Assembly: GCF_002813425.1 (NCBI RefSeq)
Contig: NZ_PHUL01000001.1
Location: forward strand, 124,001-188,000
Direction: 5' to 3'
DNA: 64,000 bases
DNA from: Cellulophaga sp. RHA19
GTDB lineage: Bacteria > Bacteroidota > Bacteroidia > Flavobacteriales > Flavobacteriaceae
The position numbers and the translations under genes are program-made. The notes beneath the pieces were generated by a model. It saw only the letters and a list, made by a program, of their open reading frames with translations. It searched no databases and was not told the DNA's origin. Below, in pieces: positions 9,784 to 18,682 of the stretch (position 1 is the first letter of the stretch; each line of letters opens with the position of its first letter).

Positions 9784-11007
9784 CTATCTTACTTTTAAGG
9801 TTACAAAAGTTATAATTGCAAGAATTATACTTACTACCCAAAAACGGGTAACTATTTTACTCTCATGATATCCTTTTTTCTGGTAATGATGATGTAAGGG
9901 AGCCATTAGAAATATACGCTTGCCCACACCAGAAACTTTTTTAGTGTATTTAAAATAACCTACTTGTAACATTACAGAAAGTGACTCCGCAAAGAAGATT
10001 CCGCATAATACAGGAATAATTAACTCCTTACGTATTATAATTGCTATTACAGCAATAACACCACCAATAGTTAAACTACCAGTATCTCCCATAAATACAC
10101 TTGCAGGATACGCGTTATACCATAAAAACCCAATAAGAGCCCCTACAAAAGCAGCAATAAAAACCACTACTTCTCCGGACTTTGGAATAAACATTATATC
10201 TAAATAATCTGAAAATATAATGTTACCAGAAACCCAGGCAAAAATACCTAGTGTAAATACTATTATTGCAGATGTACCAGCCGCTAAACCATCTATACCG
10301 TCTGTTAAGTTTGCACCGTTAGATACTGCAGTTACAATAAAAATTACAATTGGAATAAAAATTAACCAAGCATAATCTTCTGCTCCGTCTCCCATCCAAG
10401 AAATTAGACTTGTATAGTCTAACTCATTATTTTTTACCAAAGGAACTGTTGTTGCCATTGACTTAATTTCTGGCACAGAAATAGGAGCCACTACAGACCC
10501 TTTTGTTGCTATACCGGCTATTGCATTTTCTTTAATAGTTACGCCAGGATGAAAATAAAGCGTACAACCTACAATTAAACCAAGCACAACCTGACCAAGA
10601 ATTTTAAATTTCCCTTTTAATCCTTCTTTATCTTTTTTAAATATTTTAATATAATCATCTACAAAACCAATAACACCCATCCAAAGCATTGTTACTATTA
10701 ACAATAAAATGTAGACATTATCTAACTTAGCAAACAACAAAACAGGAATTAAGGTAGCTAGTATAATAATTAAACCACCCATTGTTGGCGTACCAGCTTT
10801 TTGCTTTTGTCCGTCTAAACCTAAATCTCTAACCGTTTCTCCTATTTGCTTTTTTTGAAGAAAAAGAATAATTTTTTTACCATAAACAGTAGCAATCAAC
10901 AACGACACAATTATTGCCATTGCAGCCCTAAATGTGATAAACTGAAACAGACTTGCTCCAGGCAATTGATACTCTTTCTCTAAAAACTCGAATAAATAGT
11001 ATAACAT
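9784..11007 (-). CDS. mraY: phospho-N-acetylmuramoyl-pentapeptide transferase
   Basis: MraY moves phospho-MurNAc-pentapeptide from UDP onto undecaprenyl phosphate, making lipid I. It is a polytopic membrane enzyme with about ten helices. Catalytic and substrate motifs are visible: [19 protein letters not shown] near residues 112-130 (Asp pair), [12 protein letters not shown] near 230, and the HHHYQKKG loop near 375. It has 407 residues against about 360 in E. coli; the extra length is a mostly non-hydrophobic insert at about residues 153-205, common in Bacteroidota as far as I recall. It directly precedes murD. Confidence 0.97.
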   Translation of the reverse strand: MLYYLFEFLEKEYQLPGASLFQFITFRAAMAIIVSLLIATVYGKKIILFLQKKQIGETVRDLGLDGQKQKAGTPTMGGLIIILATLIPVLLFAKLDNVYILLLIVTMLWMGVIGFVDDYIKIFKKDKEGLKGKFKILGQVVLGLIVGCTLYFHPGVTIKENAIAGIATKGSVVAPISVPEIKSMATTVPLVKNNELDYTSLISWMGDGAEDYAWLIFIPIVIFIVTAVSNGANLTDGIDGLAAGTSAIIVFTLGIFAWVSGNIIFSDYLDIMFIPKSGEVVVFIAAFVGALIGFLWYNAYPASVFMGDTGSLTIGGVIAVIAIIIRKELIIPVLCGIFFAESLSVMLQVGYFKYTKKVSGVGKRIFLMAPLHHHYQKKGYHESKIVTRFWVVSIILAIITFVTLKVR

Positions 11008-11033
11008 ATATTGTTTGTTGTGTAACTAGCTTT

Positions 11034-12497
11034 TTATTTTTCTAAACCGGTTAGTATTTCTTTTACAATTTTATAATCATCAAAATCTATGCGCACACCA
11101 TTTGTTTCTTGGTATGTTTCATGACCTTTACCTGCTATTAAAATAATGTCTTTTGGTTGCGCCAACTGACAAGCAGTTTTAATAGCCTGCTCTCTATTTT
11201 CAATAGTTAAAACTTTACGTGTATTTTGCGCCTCTACACCAGCTTCTATTTCTTTTAGTATTTCTGATGAAGATTCTGTTCTAGGGTTATCTGATGTAAA
11301 AACAACCTTAGTGCTCATCTCTGAAGCAATATGACCCATAACCGGACGTTTTGACTTGTCTCTGTCGCCACCACACCCCACAACGGTGATGACGTCTTCA
11401 TTTCCTGTCCTCAATGCATTGATAGTGTTCAGTACATTTTTTAAAGCATCCGGTGTATGAGCATAATCTACTATGGCAGTAATATTTTTACTAGATATGT
11501 AATATTGAAACCTTCCGTCTACATTCTCTAACTCACTCAAAAGACGTAGAATTTCCATTTTTTCTAACCCTAACAATTGTGCAGTTGCATATATCGCAAG
11601 CATATTGTAAGCATTAAAATCTCCTATTAACTTAGACCAAAGCTCATTATCATCAATCTTTAGTAATTGTCCGCTAAACTGATTTTCTAATATTTGAGCC
11701 CTAAAATCTGCGTATGTTTTTAATGCGTATGTCTGTTTTTTTGCCTTTGTATTTTGCAACATAACAGCACCATTTTTATCATCTATATTTGTTAGTGCCC
11801 AAGCGGTTTTTGGCAAACCATCAAACAATAATTTTTTAGTGTCTCTGTATTCTGCAAAAGTTTTATGATAATCTAAATGATCATGTGATAAGTTGGTAAA
11901 TATTGCACCCTCAAAGACCAAACCTTCTATTCTTTTTTGATGAATTCCGTGAGAGCTCACTTCCATAAAGCAAAACTCAACTCCGGCTTCACTCATTTCT
12001 GCCAAAGACTTATTTATTGTTAACGCATCTGGTGTAGTATGCGTAGTCTTAACCTCTTTATCATCTATCATTATTTTAATAGTTGACAACAAGCCTACCT
12101 TATAACCTGCTTTTTTAAATAACTGATACAACAAGCTACTAATAGTGGTTTTACCATTTGTACCAGTTACACCAACAAGTCTTAAATTTTTAGATGGAGT
12201 ACCATAAAAATTAGAAGCCATTACAGCCAAAGCAGAATTACCATTTTTAACCTGTACATACGCAATACCATTAACCAAATCTTTTGGCATAGTTTCACAT
12301 ACAATAGTATTTGCGCCAGCGTTTAGAGCTGTAGTAATATAGTCATGACCATCTACAAGTGTACCTTTTACAGCAACAAACACATCGTCTAACCCAACTT
12401 TTCTAGAGTCAAAGCATATGGCATTTACCATAGTATCTGTTGTACCGTTTACTGCAACAATACCTACACCGTATAATATGTCTTTTAATAATTTCAC
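11034..12497 (-). CDS. murE: UDP-MurNAc-L-Ala-D-Glu--meso-diaminopimelate ligase
   Basis: MurE adds the third stem-peptide residue. The P-loop TGTNGKTT is at residues 111-118 and SHGIHQKRIEG is near residue 180. The DNPR motif at 403-406 is the known marker of meso-diaminopimelate rather than lysine specificity, so the wall of this organism should be of the mDAP type. Length is 487. The start is GTG and forms a 4-bp GTGA overlap with the ftsI stop codon. The gap to mraY is 26 bp. Confidence 0.97.
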   Translation of the reverse strand: MKLLKDILYGVGIVAVNGTTDTMVNAICFDSRKVGLDDVFVAVKGTLVDGHDYITTALNAGANTIVCETMPKDLVNGIAYVQVKNGNSALAVMASNFYGTPSKNLRLVGVTGTNGKTTISSLLYQLFKKAGYKVGLLSTIKIMIDDKEVKTTHTTPDALTINKSLAEMSEAGVEFCFMEVSSHGIHQKRIEGLVFEGAIFTNLSHDHLDYHKTFAEYRDTKKLLFDGLPKTAWALTNIDDKNGAVMLQNTKAKKQTYALKTYADFRAQILENQFSGQLLKIDDNELWSKLIGDFNAYNMLAIYATAQLLGLEKMEILRLLSELENVDGRFQYYISSKNITAIVDYAHTPDALKNVLNTINALRTGNEDVITVVGCGGDRDKSKRPVMGHIASEMSTKVVFTSDNPRTESSSEILKEIEAGVEAQNTRKVLTIENREQAIKTACQLAQPKDIILIAGKGHETYQETNGVRIDFDDYKIVKEILTGLEK

Positions 12498-14500
12498 AAT
12501 AATTCTAACGTTATTTTAGACACTCCGCTTACAGCTGTTCCCTGAGACACAGATTGTGCTTTTACTTTTCCGTTTCCTTTTACATCTACTTTTATACCCA
12601 TATTCTCTAAAAGAGATACTGCATCCATACCGCTCATCCCCTTAACATTAGGCACGGTACTATATTTTTTTTGCACACTTTTATAATATGCTTCATAATT
12701 ACCATCTAAAGATTTACTAGTTACAGCTAAACCTTTTACTATATCTGTTTTTGGCGATGTTGCATATATTTTATGTGCAACCGATTTAAAAACTGGTCCG
12801 GCAACATCTGCACCATAAAAGCCTGCTTTTTTATCCGGGTCATGCACAACTACAATGCAAGAATACTTTGGCTCGTCTGCCGGAAAATAACCTGCAAAAG
12901 ATGATATGTACTGCAACTTATTTGGATCTTTAGCCACGTAGTTTTTTTGCGCAGTACCTGTTTTACCCGCCATAGAAAAATTAGGAGAATACAGTTTATG
13001 ACCTGTACCTTTTTTACTTTCTACCACATTTTTTAACAAGGCCTGTACTTTTTTAACTGTTTCCTTAGAACATATAGACGGATTTATAACCTCTTTATCA
13101 AATTTATAAATAGTCTTATTCCACTCTTTAACCTCTTTTATTAATCTTGGCCTAACCATTTCACCACCATTAGCAATGGCATTGTAAAAAGTTAGTGTTT
13201 GTAAGGGCGTTAAAGACACCTCATACCCGTGAGACATCCATGCTAAAGAAATACCAGACCAACCTTTATCACCAGGATATCTAATAACCGGTTTTCCCTC
13301 TCCCTTAATAGGCAAACCTAAATCTCTATTTAAGTTCATCTCCATTAAACGATCTACAAATTTTTCTGGATTATTTTTATATCCATTATGTATAACCTTT
13401 GCAAAAGCCGTGTTAGAAGAATACTCAAACGCTTTTCCAAAAGAAATTTTACCATAACCACCCCATTTAGAATCACGTACAGTTCTATCGTAAATTTTCC
13501 AACGACCATTTTCTGTATCAACAACAGTACTTGTATCTATAATTTTATCTTCTAACGCTGCCACCATAGACACTAACTTAAATGTAGATCCAGGCTCAGA
13601 AGATTCTCCTACCGCATAATTAAGGCGTTCATAATACGTATTGTTTTTAGTACGCCCCAAGTTAGATATTGCTTTTACCTCACCAGTAGCAACTTCCATT
13701 ACAATTACACAACCATGATCTGCATTGTATTTTTCCAATTGCCCTAATAAAGCGTGGTGGGCTATATCCTGTATATTAATATCTATTGTAGAAACAACAT
13801 CATACCCGTCTTTTGGTTCCACATCATTATCCGGACCAATAGGTTTCCATTGCCCTTTTGCAATTTTTTGCTTTAACCTTCTTCCTTCTTCTCCACGTAA
13901 ATACTCTCCAAAAGCACCTTCTAAACCAACTCTAGTATAGTGTCCCTCTTCATCTACACGCTCATAACCTACACTACGCTCTGCTATTTTACCTAAAGGA
14001 TGTTCACGTACTGTTTTTTGCTCCACTATAAGACCTCCTCTATTTGGACCTTTTTCAAAAAGAGGAAACTTTTTAATTTTTATATAATCCGAATAATCTA
14101 AGTTACGAGCAATAAGCTTATACCTATTTTTATTAGACCTTGCTTTTCTTAATAATTGCTGATAATAAGATGACGGTTTCTGAAACATTTTACCCAAAGC
14201 ATCAGACAACGGTTTTATATTATCATTAAAATCTGAATTACGAACCGTTACCGCATCAAACCTAATTGTATATTTAGAAACAGATGTAGCCAACAAACTA
14301 CCATCATCAGAAATTAAATTACCTCTATTTGGCTCTATAACAAAAACACGCTCTGTACGCTCCATAGCCAACTTACGGTACTTATCACCGTCTACTACCT
14401 GTATGCTAATTAGCTTTACAGCCACTGCAATAGCAAACAGAAACAGAAAGCCTGCAACTATATACAAACGAGTTAATATGTTTTTTTCTGATGTAGCCAC
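12494..14500 (-). CDS. ftsI: septal transpeptidase FtsI (PBP3) with C-terminal PASTA domain
   Basis: This class B penicillin-binding protein cross-links septal peptidoglycan. An N-terminal membrane anchor at about residues 9-33 is followed by the dimerisation domain and the transpeptidase domain. The catalytic set is complete: active serine in STFK (305-308), an SSN motif near 361 and KTGTAQ near 520. The last 60 residues (VPNVKGMSGMDAVSLLENMG) form one PASTA domain, an addition absent from E. coli FtsI but common in this phylum. The start is GTG, sharing one base with the TAG stop of ftsL. Confidence 0.96.
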   Translation of the reverse strand: MATSEKNILTRLYIVAGFLFLFAIAVAVKLISIQVVDGDKYRKLAMERTERVFVIEPNRGNLISDDGSLLATSVSKYTIRFDAVTVRNSDFNDNIKPLSDALGKMFQKPSSYYQQLLRKARSNKNRYKLIARNLDYSDYIKIKKFPLFEKGPNRGGLIVEQKTVREHPLGKIAERSVGYERVDEEGHYTRVGLEGAFGEYLRGEEGRRLKQKIAKGQWKPIGPDNDVEPKDGYDVVSTIDINIQDIAHHALLGQLEKYNADHGCVIVMEVATGEVKAISNLGRTKNNTYYERLNYAVGESSEPGSTFKLVSMVAALEDKIIDTSTVVDTENGRWKIYDRTVRDSKWGGYGKISFGKAFEYSSNTAFAKVIHNGYKNNPEKFVDRLMEMNLNRDLGLPIKGEGKPVIRYPGDKGWSGISLAWMSHGYEVSLTPLQTLTFYNAIANGGEMVRPRLIKEVKEWNKTIYKFDKEVINPSICSKETVKKVQALLKNVVESKKGTGHKLYSPNFSMAGKTGTAQKNYVAKDPNKLQYISSFAGYFPADEPKYSCIVVVHDPDKKAGFYGADVAGPVFKSVAHKIYATSPKTDIVKGLAVTSKSLDGNYEAYYKSVQKKYSTVPNVKGMSGMDAVSLLENMGIKVDVKGNGKVKAQSVSQGTAVSGVSKITLELL

Positions 14501-14817
14501 TACTTAACAGGTATTACTCTTATTTTTTTTGGAGGAGTCTCTGACGGATATAAATCTCTTTTTTTCACCTCTTCAACAATTGAAGACTCTAGCTTTAACT
14601 CTTGTAAATTAGAACGTCCATCTAAAAACTGACTACGTAACTCTTTTACCTCTTCACTTAAAGCCGCAATTCTATGCACTTTTGCATCTGCACTATGCGC
14701 ACTAGCAATCATTAAAGCAGCTAAAAAAGCCGCAAAAAGGATAAACATCCAATTTTTAGGAGCGTCACCGCTCACTAAAAACTTACCTTTTAATATGTCT
14801 AACAATCCTTTTCTCAT
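14500..14817 (-). CDS. ftsL: FtsL-like division protein
   Basis: This small bitopic protein has 105 residues. A short basic N-terminus leads into one transmembrane helix at about residues 22-42 (WMFILFAAFLAALMIASAHS), then a heptad-rich periplasmic segment (about 45-85) suited to coiled-coil pairing with an FtsB partner. There is almost no primary-sequence signature in the family, so the call rests on size, topology and its place between rsmH and ftsI. It shares a single base with each neighbour, the tightest packing in the cluster. Confidence 0.85.
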   Translation of the reverse strand: MRKGLLDILKGKFLVSGDAPKNWMFILFAAFLAALMIASAHSADAKVHRIAALSEEVKELRSQFLDGRSNLQELKLESSIVEEVKKRDLYPSETPPKKIRVIPVK

Positions 14818-15713
14818 TACTTACGCTCTGCAATTCTTAATTTTGCACTTCTTGCTCTGTTATTCAAAGCAATTTCTTCTTTAGACGGTACAATTAATCC
14901 ACCAACCTTTTTAAACGGAACATCTATATTACCGTAAAAATCTTTTTCTGGCTCACCTTCAAACTGACCAGCTCTTATATATCTTTTAACCAACCTATCC
15001 TCTAAAGAGTGATAACTAATTAAACTTAACCTACCGCCAACTTCTAACAAATCATTAGTTTGCTCTAAAAACTCCTTAATAACCTGAATTTCCTGATTAA
15101 CCTCTATACGTATAGCTTGGTAAATTTGAGCTAAAATTTTATGCTCTTTAAATGCTGGTAAGTACTTTTTTAAAACCTGCTTTAGTTCATCTGTAGTTTT
15201 TATTCCACCATCTTCTCTATGATCTATAATTGTATTTGCCATAGCATTTGCGTTTCTTAAATCGCCATACTGAAACAATACTTTTCTCAAATCATCATAA
15301 GCATAGGTATTTACCACATCATAAGCAGAAACAGTATTCTTCTGACTCATTCTCATATCCAAGTCAGCATCAAAACGAGTAGAAAACCCTCTTTCTGCCT
15401 TATCAAATTGATGAGAAGAAACTCCAAAATCACCCAATATTCCATCAACCTTACGTATGCCGTGGAATTTTAAAAACTGTCTTATATATCTAAAATTTTC
15501 GTTTATCAATAAAAATCTATCATCATCTAAAACATTAGCAAGCGCATCTTCATCTTGGTCAAAACCAACTAACCTACCTTTTTGCCCTAGCCTACTTAAT
15601 ATTTCTTTAGAATGCCCGCCACCACCAAAGGTTACATCTACGTACACTCCGTCTTCCTTAATATTAAGTCCGTCTACAGACTCCTTTAATAAAACTGGAT
15701 TATGATAACTCAT
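14817..15713 (-). CDS. rsmH: 16S rRNA (cytosine1402-N4)-methyltransferase RsmH
   Basis: RsmH methylates the N4 of C1402 in the decoding site of 16S rRNA using S-adenosylmethionine. The SAM-binding motif VDVTFGGGGHSKEIL lies near residues 25-39, and the family motifs GDFGVSSHQ (about 93) and SYHSLEDRLVK (about 243) are present. I choose the ATG at 15713, giving MSYHNPVLLKES, because homologues start there and GGAGG lies 10 nt upstream; a GTG three codons earlier (15722) is the alternative. It overlaps the end of mraZ by 14 bp. Confidence 0.95.
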   Translation of the reverse strand: MSYHNPVLLKESVDGLNIKEDGVYVDVTFGGGGHSKEILSRLGQKGRLVGFDQDEDALANVLDDDRFLLINENFRYIRQFLKFHGIRKVDGILGDFGVSSHQFDKAERGFSTRFDADLDMRMSQKNTVSAYDVVNTYAYDDLRKVLFQYGDLRNANAMANTIIDHREDGGIKTTDELKQVLKKYLPAFKEHKILAQIYQAIRIEVNQEIQVIKEFLEQTNDLLEVGGRLSLISYHSLEDRLVKRYIRAGQFEGEPEKDFYGNIDVPFKKVGGLIVPSKEEIALNNRARSAKLRIAERK

Positions 15714-16164
15714 CTTCTTCACCTCCCATTACTTCTTCTGCCAAATCCGCAAAATTCTCTGCGTCTTCCTCAATTACTTTTTCATAACTATCCTTATCCC
15801 AAATTTCAATAATATTAATAGCAGAACTCAACACCACTTCTTTGGTAATATTTGCTATTTCGACTAAATTTTTTGGAATTAATAGACGCCCTGTAGCATC
15901 TAACTCTACAATCTTAACCCCTGCAGAAAAACGACGTATAAAGTCGTTATTCTTCTTTTTAAAGCGGTTTTTCTTGTTCATCTTCTCCATAAGAAGATTC
16001 CATTCTTCCATAGGATACAACTCTAAACAAGGTTGAAAAACAGAACGTTTTATAACAAAACCTTTGTTTAGAACACTGGCCATCTGACCCTTAAGAGCAG
16101 AAGGTACCATGACCCTACCCTTAACGTCTGCTTTGCACTCGTATGTTCCTATGAAGTTTACCAT
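15700..16164 (-). CDS. mraZ: transcriptional regulator MraZ
   Basis: MraZ is a ring-forming DNA-binding protein with two SpoVT/AbrB-like half-domains that autoregulates the dcw cluster. The first domain carries the conserved YECKADVKGRVMVPSALK segment (about 8-25) and the second carries LDATGRLLIPKNL (about 88-100); both are the expected DxxGR-type DNA-contact loops. Length is 154. It is the first gene of the cluster; a TAnnTTTG promoter and three evenly spaced repeats that fit the MraZ operator pattern lie 31-72 bp upstream of its ATG. Confidence 0.96.
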   Translation of the reverse strand: MVNFIGTYECKADVKGRVMVPSALKGQMASVLNKGFVIKRSVFQPCLELYPMEEWNLLMEKMNKKNRFKKKNNDFIRRFSAGVKIVELDATGRLLIPKNLVEIANITKEVVLSSAINIIEIWDKDSYEKVIEEDAENFADLAEEVMGGEEDELS

Positions 16165-16194
16165 TTAAAATCAGCTGAATTTTAAAACTGATAT

Positions 16195-16202
16195 CAAAGA
16201 TA
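16195..16202 (-). promoter_or_regulatory. mraZ / dcw promoter -7 box
   Basis: The minus strand reads TATCTTTG, an exact match to the Bacteroidota -7 consensus TAnnTTTG. It starts 31 bp upstream of the mraZ ATG, giving an expected transcript start near 16190. No good -33 TTG is seen at the usual distance; that region is occupied by the MraZ-type repeats. Confidence 0.72.
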
Positions 16203-16210
16203 AAAAATAA

Positions 16211-16236
16211 TACCACAATTTACCACTAAATACCAC
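16211..16236 (-). promoter_or_regulatory. triple direct repeat, probable MraZ operator
   Basis: On the plus strand TACCAC occurs at 16211, 16221 and 16231, exactly 10 bp apart; on the minus strand this is GTGGTA repeated three times. Known MraZ operators are three or four short G-rich repeats spaced one helical turn apart just upstream of mraZ. The array lies where the -33 element of the mraZ promoter would be, so bound MraZ should block transcription of the whole cluster. Confidence 0.78.
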
Positions 16237-16365
16237 ATTGTTAATAAGTTTCCCCACCCAAAGTGCCACTTTTAGACTAACAACCTAAAAAACAGGATGT
16301 AATGTGGTGGTAGAAATCTAAATTTATCTACAAAAAAGAATGACGATTCTTTTTGCGGAAATGCC

Positions 16366-16373
16366 TATATTTG
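16366..16373 (+). promoter_or_regulatory. promoter -7 box for the alpha/beta hydrolase gene
   Basis: TATATTTG matches TAnnTTTG exactly. The expected transcript start is near 16378, 26 bp before the ATG at 16404. Its position also argues against the upstream in-frame TTG at 16353 as the start codon. Confidence 0.6.
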
Positions 16374-16403
16374 CTACTTAATAGCATAAGAGCTATCCTA
16401 TTA

Positions 16404-17168
16404 ATGGAAGAAAAGATTATTACAGAAGGCAAATACAGATATATAGAGATTGGGGAGGGAACACCACTAATTATTTTACACGGATTAATGGGTGGATTGA
16501 GTAATTTTCAAGGTGTTATGGAACATTTTCCTGCAAAAGGGTACAAAGTTTTAGTACCAGAATTACCCATTTATGACAAGCCTTTACTAAAAACTACTGT
16601 AAAAAGTTTTGCCAAATTTGTTCAAGAATTTATTACTCACAAAGGACTAACAGACGTTATTTTGTTAGGAAATTCTTTAGGCGGACACATTGGTTTATTA
16701 CATACAAAATTATACCCAGACACTGTTAAAGCACTAGTTATAACAGGAAGCTCTGGACTTTACGAAAGTGCTATGGGTGATGGCTACCCAAGAAGAGGTG
16801 ATTACGACTTTATAAAGAAAAAAGCACAGGATGTTTTTTATGATCCAGAGGTAGCAACTAAAGAAATAGTAGATGAAGTTTTTGCAACAGTTAACGACCG
16901 TATTAAACTTGTAAAAACATTAGCCATTGCTAAAAGTGCCATTAGACACAATATGGCTAAGGACTTACCAAATATGCACACTCCTACTTGTATTATTTGG
17001 GGTAAAGATGACACTGTAACACCACCAGATGTTGCAGATGACTTTAAAAAATTATTACCAGACTCTGATTTGTATTGGATTGAAAAATGTGGTCATGCAC
17101 CAATGATGGAGCATCCTGATGAATTTAATACCATATTAGACAACTGGCTACAAAAGCGAAATTTGTAA
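16404..17168 (+). CDS. alpha/beta hydrolase
   Basis: A 254-residue alpha/beta-fold hydrolase of the small cytoplasmic esterase type; no signal peptide is seen. The oxyanion segment LHGLMGGL is at about 25-32, the nucleophile elbow GNSLGG is at 89-94 with Ser91, the acid residue is Asp202 or Asp203 in WGKDD, and the general base is His231 in CGHAPMMEHP. The substrate cannot be told from sequence. The ATG at 16404 is preferred because the earlier in-frame TTG lies upstream of the promoter box. It is divergent from mraZ and 24 bp upstream of engB; the pair probably forms one transcript. Confidence 0.88.
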   Translation: MEEKIITEGKYRYIEIGEGTPLIILHGLMGGLSNFQGVMEHFPAKGYKVLVPELPIYDKPLLKTTVKSFAKFVQEFITHKGLTDVILLGNSLGGHIGLLHTKLYPDTVKALVITGSSGLYESAMGDGYPRRGDYDFIKKKAQDVFYDPEVATKEIVDEVFATVNDRIKLVKTLAIAKSAIRHNMAKDLPNMHTPTCIIWGKDDTVTPPDVADDFKKLLPDSDLYWIEKCGHAPMMEHPDEFNTILDNWLQKRNL

Positions 17169-17192
17169 GCTTAACTCTTTAAAAATACTATC

Positions 17193-17813
17193 TTGAAAAT
17201 AAAATCTGCCAGCTTTGTAATGAGTAACTCCAACGTAAGGTCTTGCCCAACAGACCCTATACCTGAGTACGCCTTTATTGGTAGATCTAATGTTGGAAAA
17301 TCTTCTTTAATAAATATGCTAATGCAAAAGAAAAGCTTAGCAAAAACATCTGGAAGACCCGGAAAAACACAACTTATAAATCACTTTAAAATTAATGAAA
17401 ATTGGTTTTTAGTAGATTTACCAGGCTATGGATATGCACGTGTTTCTAAAAAGGAAAAGAAAACTTTTCAAAAATACATTACAGATTACTTTAAAGAAAG
17501 AGTACAACTTGTTTGTGCCTTTGTTTTAGTTGATATACGACACGAACCACAAAAAGTAGACTTAGAATTTTTAGAGTGGATGGGCGTAAATCAAATACCG
17601 TTTGCATTAATTTTTACAAAGGCCGATAAACTAAAACCCCAAGTAATACAAAAGCAAGCAGACAACTATATTAATGCCTTACTAGAAGGTATTTGGGAAG
17701 ATGCCCCACAATATTTTATTACATCATCATCTAACAACCTTGGAAGAGAAGACGTACTAGAATATATAGGTGGTATAAACGAAAACTTTTACGCAGCTAC
17801 TGCAAAAAAATAA
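17193..17813 (+). CDS. engB: ribosome biogenesis GTPase EngB (YihA/YsxC)
   Basis: EngB is an essential small GTPase needed for assembly of the 50S subunit. All G motifs are visible: G1 GRSNVGKSS at 30-38, G2 threonine in GRPGKTQ near 55-61, G3 DLPGYG near 75, G4 TKADK near 147 and G5 SSSN near 180. Length is 206. The start is a TTG at 17193: the conserved strand KIKSASFV begins with the next codon, and the only nearby ATG (codon 10) would remove it. The gene ends 2 bp before the stop of the convergent gene at 17816. Confidence 0.95.
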   Translation: MKIKSASFVMSNSNVRSCPTDPIPEYAFIGRSNVGKSSLINMLMQKKSLAKTSGRPGKTQLINHFKINENWFLVDLPGYGYARVSKKEKKTFQKYITDYFKERVQLVCAFVLVDIRHEPQKVDLEFLEWMGVNQIPFALIFTKADKLKPQVIQKQADNYINALLEGIWEDAPQYFITSSSNNLGREDVLEYIGGINENFYAATAKK

Positions 17814-17815
17814 AA

Positions 17816-18178
17816 TTACACTTTAGACTTTATTGCCTTTATTAAATCTTCTGCCTCACCAAAAGCGTTTAACTCTTTTGTTGAAATAAAACTATTTAAC
17901 TTACCACCTTCCTCTTTTAAAATAATAGGTAAACTTGTATTTACGATATTAGTACCTTTATACATAGCTTCAAATTCATCTTTGTGCAAAAACACAAATT
18001 CTAAATCAGTTTCTTTTCTAAACTTTTTCCAAACAGTATTTTCTGTAAACACACCAAAAGTAATATCACACAAATTACAATTATAAGTAGATGGACTAAA
18101 TATTTTATGTGCACTGTCTAACATAGAGTTACCCAGACCCGAATTTGCATTATAGATAAATATAACTTTAGTATTCAT
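17816..18178 (-). CDS. conserved hypothetical protein (120 aa)
   Basis: I do not recognise a functional family. The product starts with KVIFIYNANSGLGNSMLD, followed by a YNCNLCDITFG segment with a CxxC pair (residues about 34-37) and a short C-terminal helix. I recall similar short proteins in other Flavobacteriaceae, sometimes loosely labelled GTPase, but there is no P-loop here. There is no signal peptide or membrane helix, so it is probably cytoplasmic. The CxxC could bind metal or be redox active; that is speculation. It converges on engB with only 2 bp between the stop codons. Confidence 0.65.
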   Translation of the reverse strand: MNTKVIFIYNANSGLGNSMLDSAHKIFSPSTYNCNLCDITFGVFTENTVWKKFRKETDLEFVFLHKDEFEAMYKGTNIVNTSLPIILKEEGGKLNSFISTKELNAFGEAEDLIKAIKSKV

Positions 18179-18302
18179 AATTTACTTTTTTAATTAGTCT
18201 TAACTTAAAACTATGCTTACAGTGCTAAACAACTAATGTTTTGTTAATTTTAATGACAACAATTTTCTTCACAAAATAAAAAAAGGTACATTCGCACAAG
18301 CT

Positions 18303-18614
18303 ATGATTTTCAATAAAATTACATTATCGGTTTTTAGCCTTGTAATGATTGGGTTCCTATTACTAGGATCTCAAAACATACATACACTAGCTTACCACTC
18401 TGATGATCATAGTGATTCTATAATACATTGTGAGCAATGTGATTTTATTTACACAAACAACCAGACCTCTTTTCTTGATTATGGTTACACCACAATACAG
18501 ACGCCTTATATTTTTACAAAAGTAAATGCTAGTTTTTATACAGATTACAAGCAGCCACAGGTTAAAAATATAGCTACGTCTTCCTATTTAAACAAACCAC
18601 CTCCCACAGTTTAA
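18303..18614 (+). CDS. small exported Cys/His-containing protein (hypothetical)
   Basis: A 103-residue protein with an N-terminal hydrophobic segment (about 5-24) that fits a signal peptide or anchor. Just after it come HSDDHSDSIIHCEQCDF, that is three His and a CxxC within 17 residues, a composition suited to binding a transition metal. The rest is Tyr- and Thr-rich with no known domain. It lies 68 bp upstream of a TonB-dependent receptor on the same strand, followed by an acidic lipoprotein, so it is probably the first gene of that transport locus. The function is not known; metal sensing or chaperoning is an inference from composition and position. Confidence 0.65.
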   Translation: MIFNKITLSVFSLVMIGFLLLGSQNIHTLAYHSDDHSDSIIHCEQCDFIYTNNQTSFLDYGYTTIQTPYIFTKVNASFYTDYKQPQVKNIATSSYLNKPPPTV

Positions 18615-18682
18615 TTACCCTCGTTTTTATCTTCTTAAATATTTTTAGAAGATTATTATCATTTACACAACAATACATTATT

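Noticed and set aside
16353..16403. Longer N-terminus of the alpha/beta hydrolase from a TTG
   Set aside because: The extra codons lie upstream of and across the TATATTTG promoter box, so they would not be transcribed.
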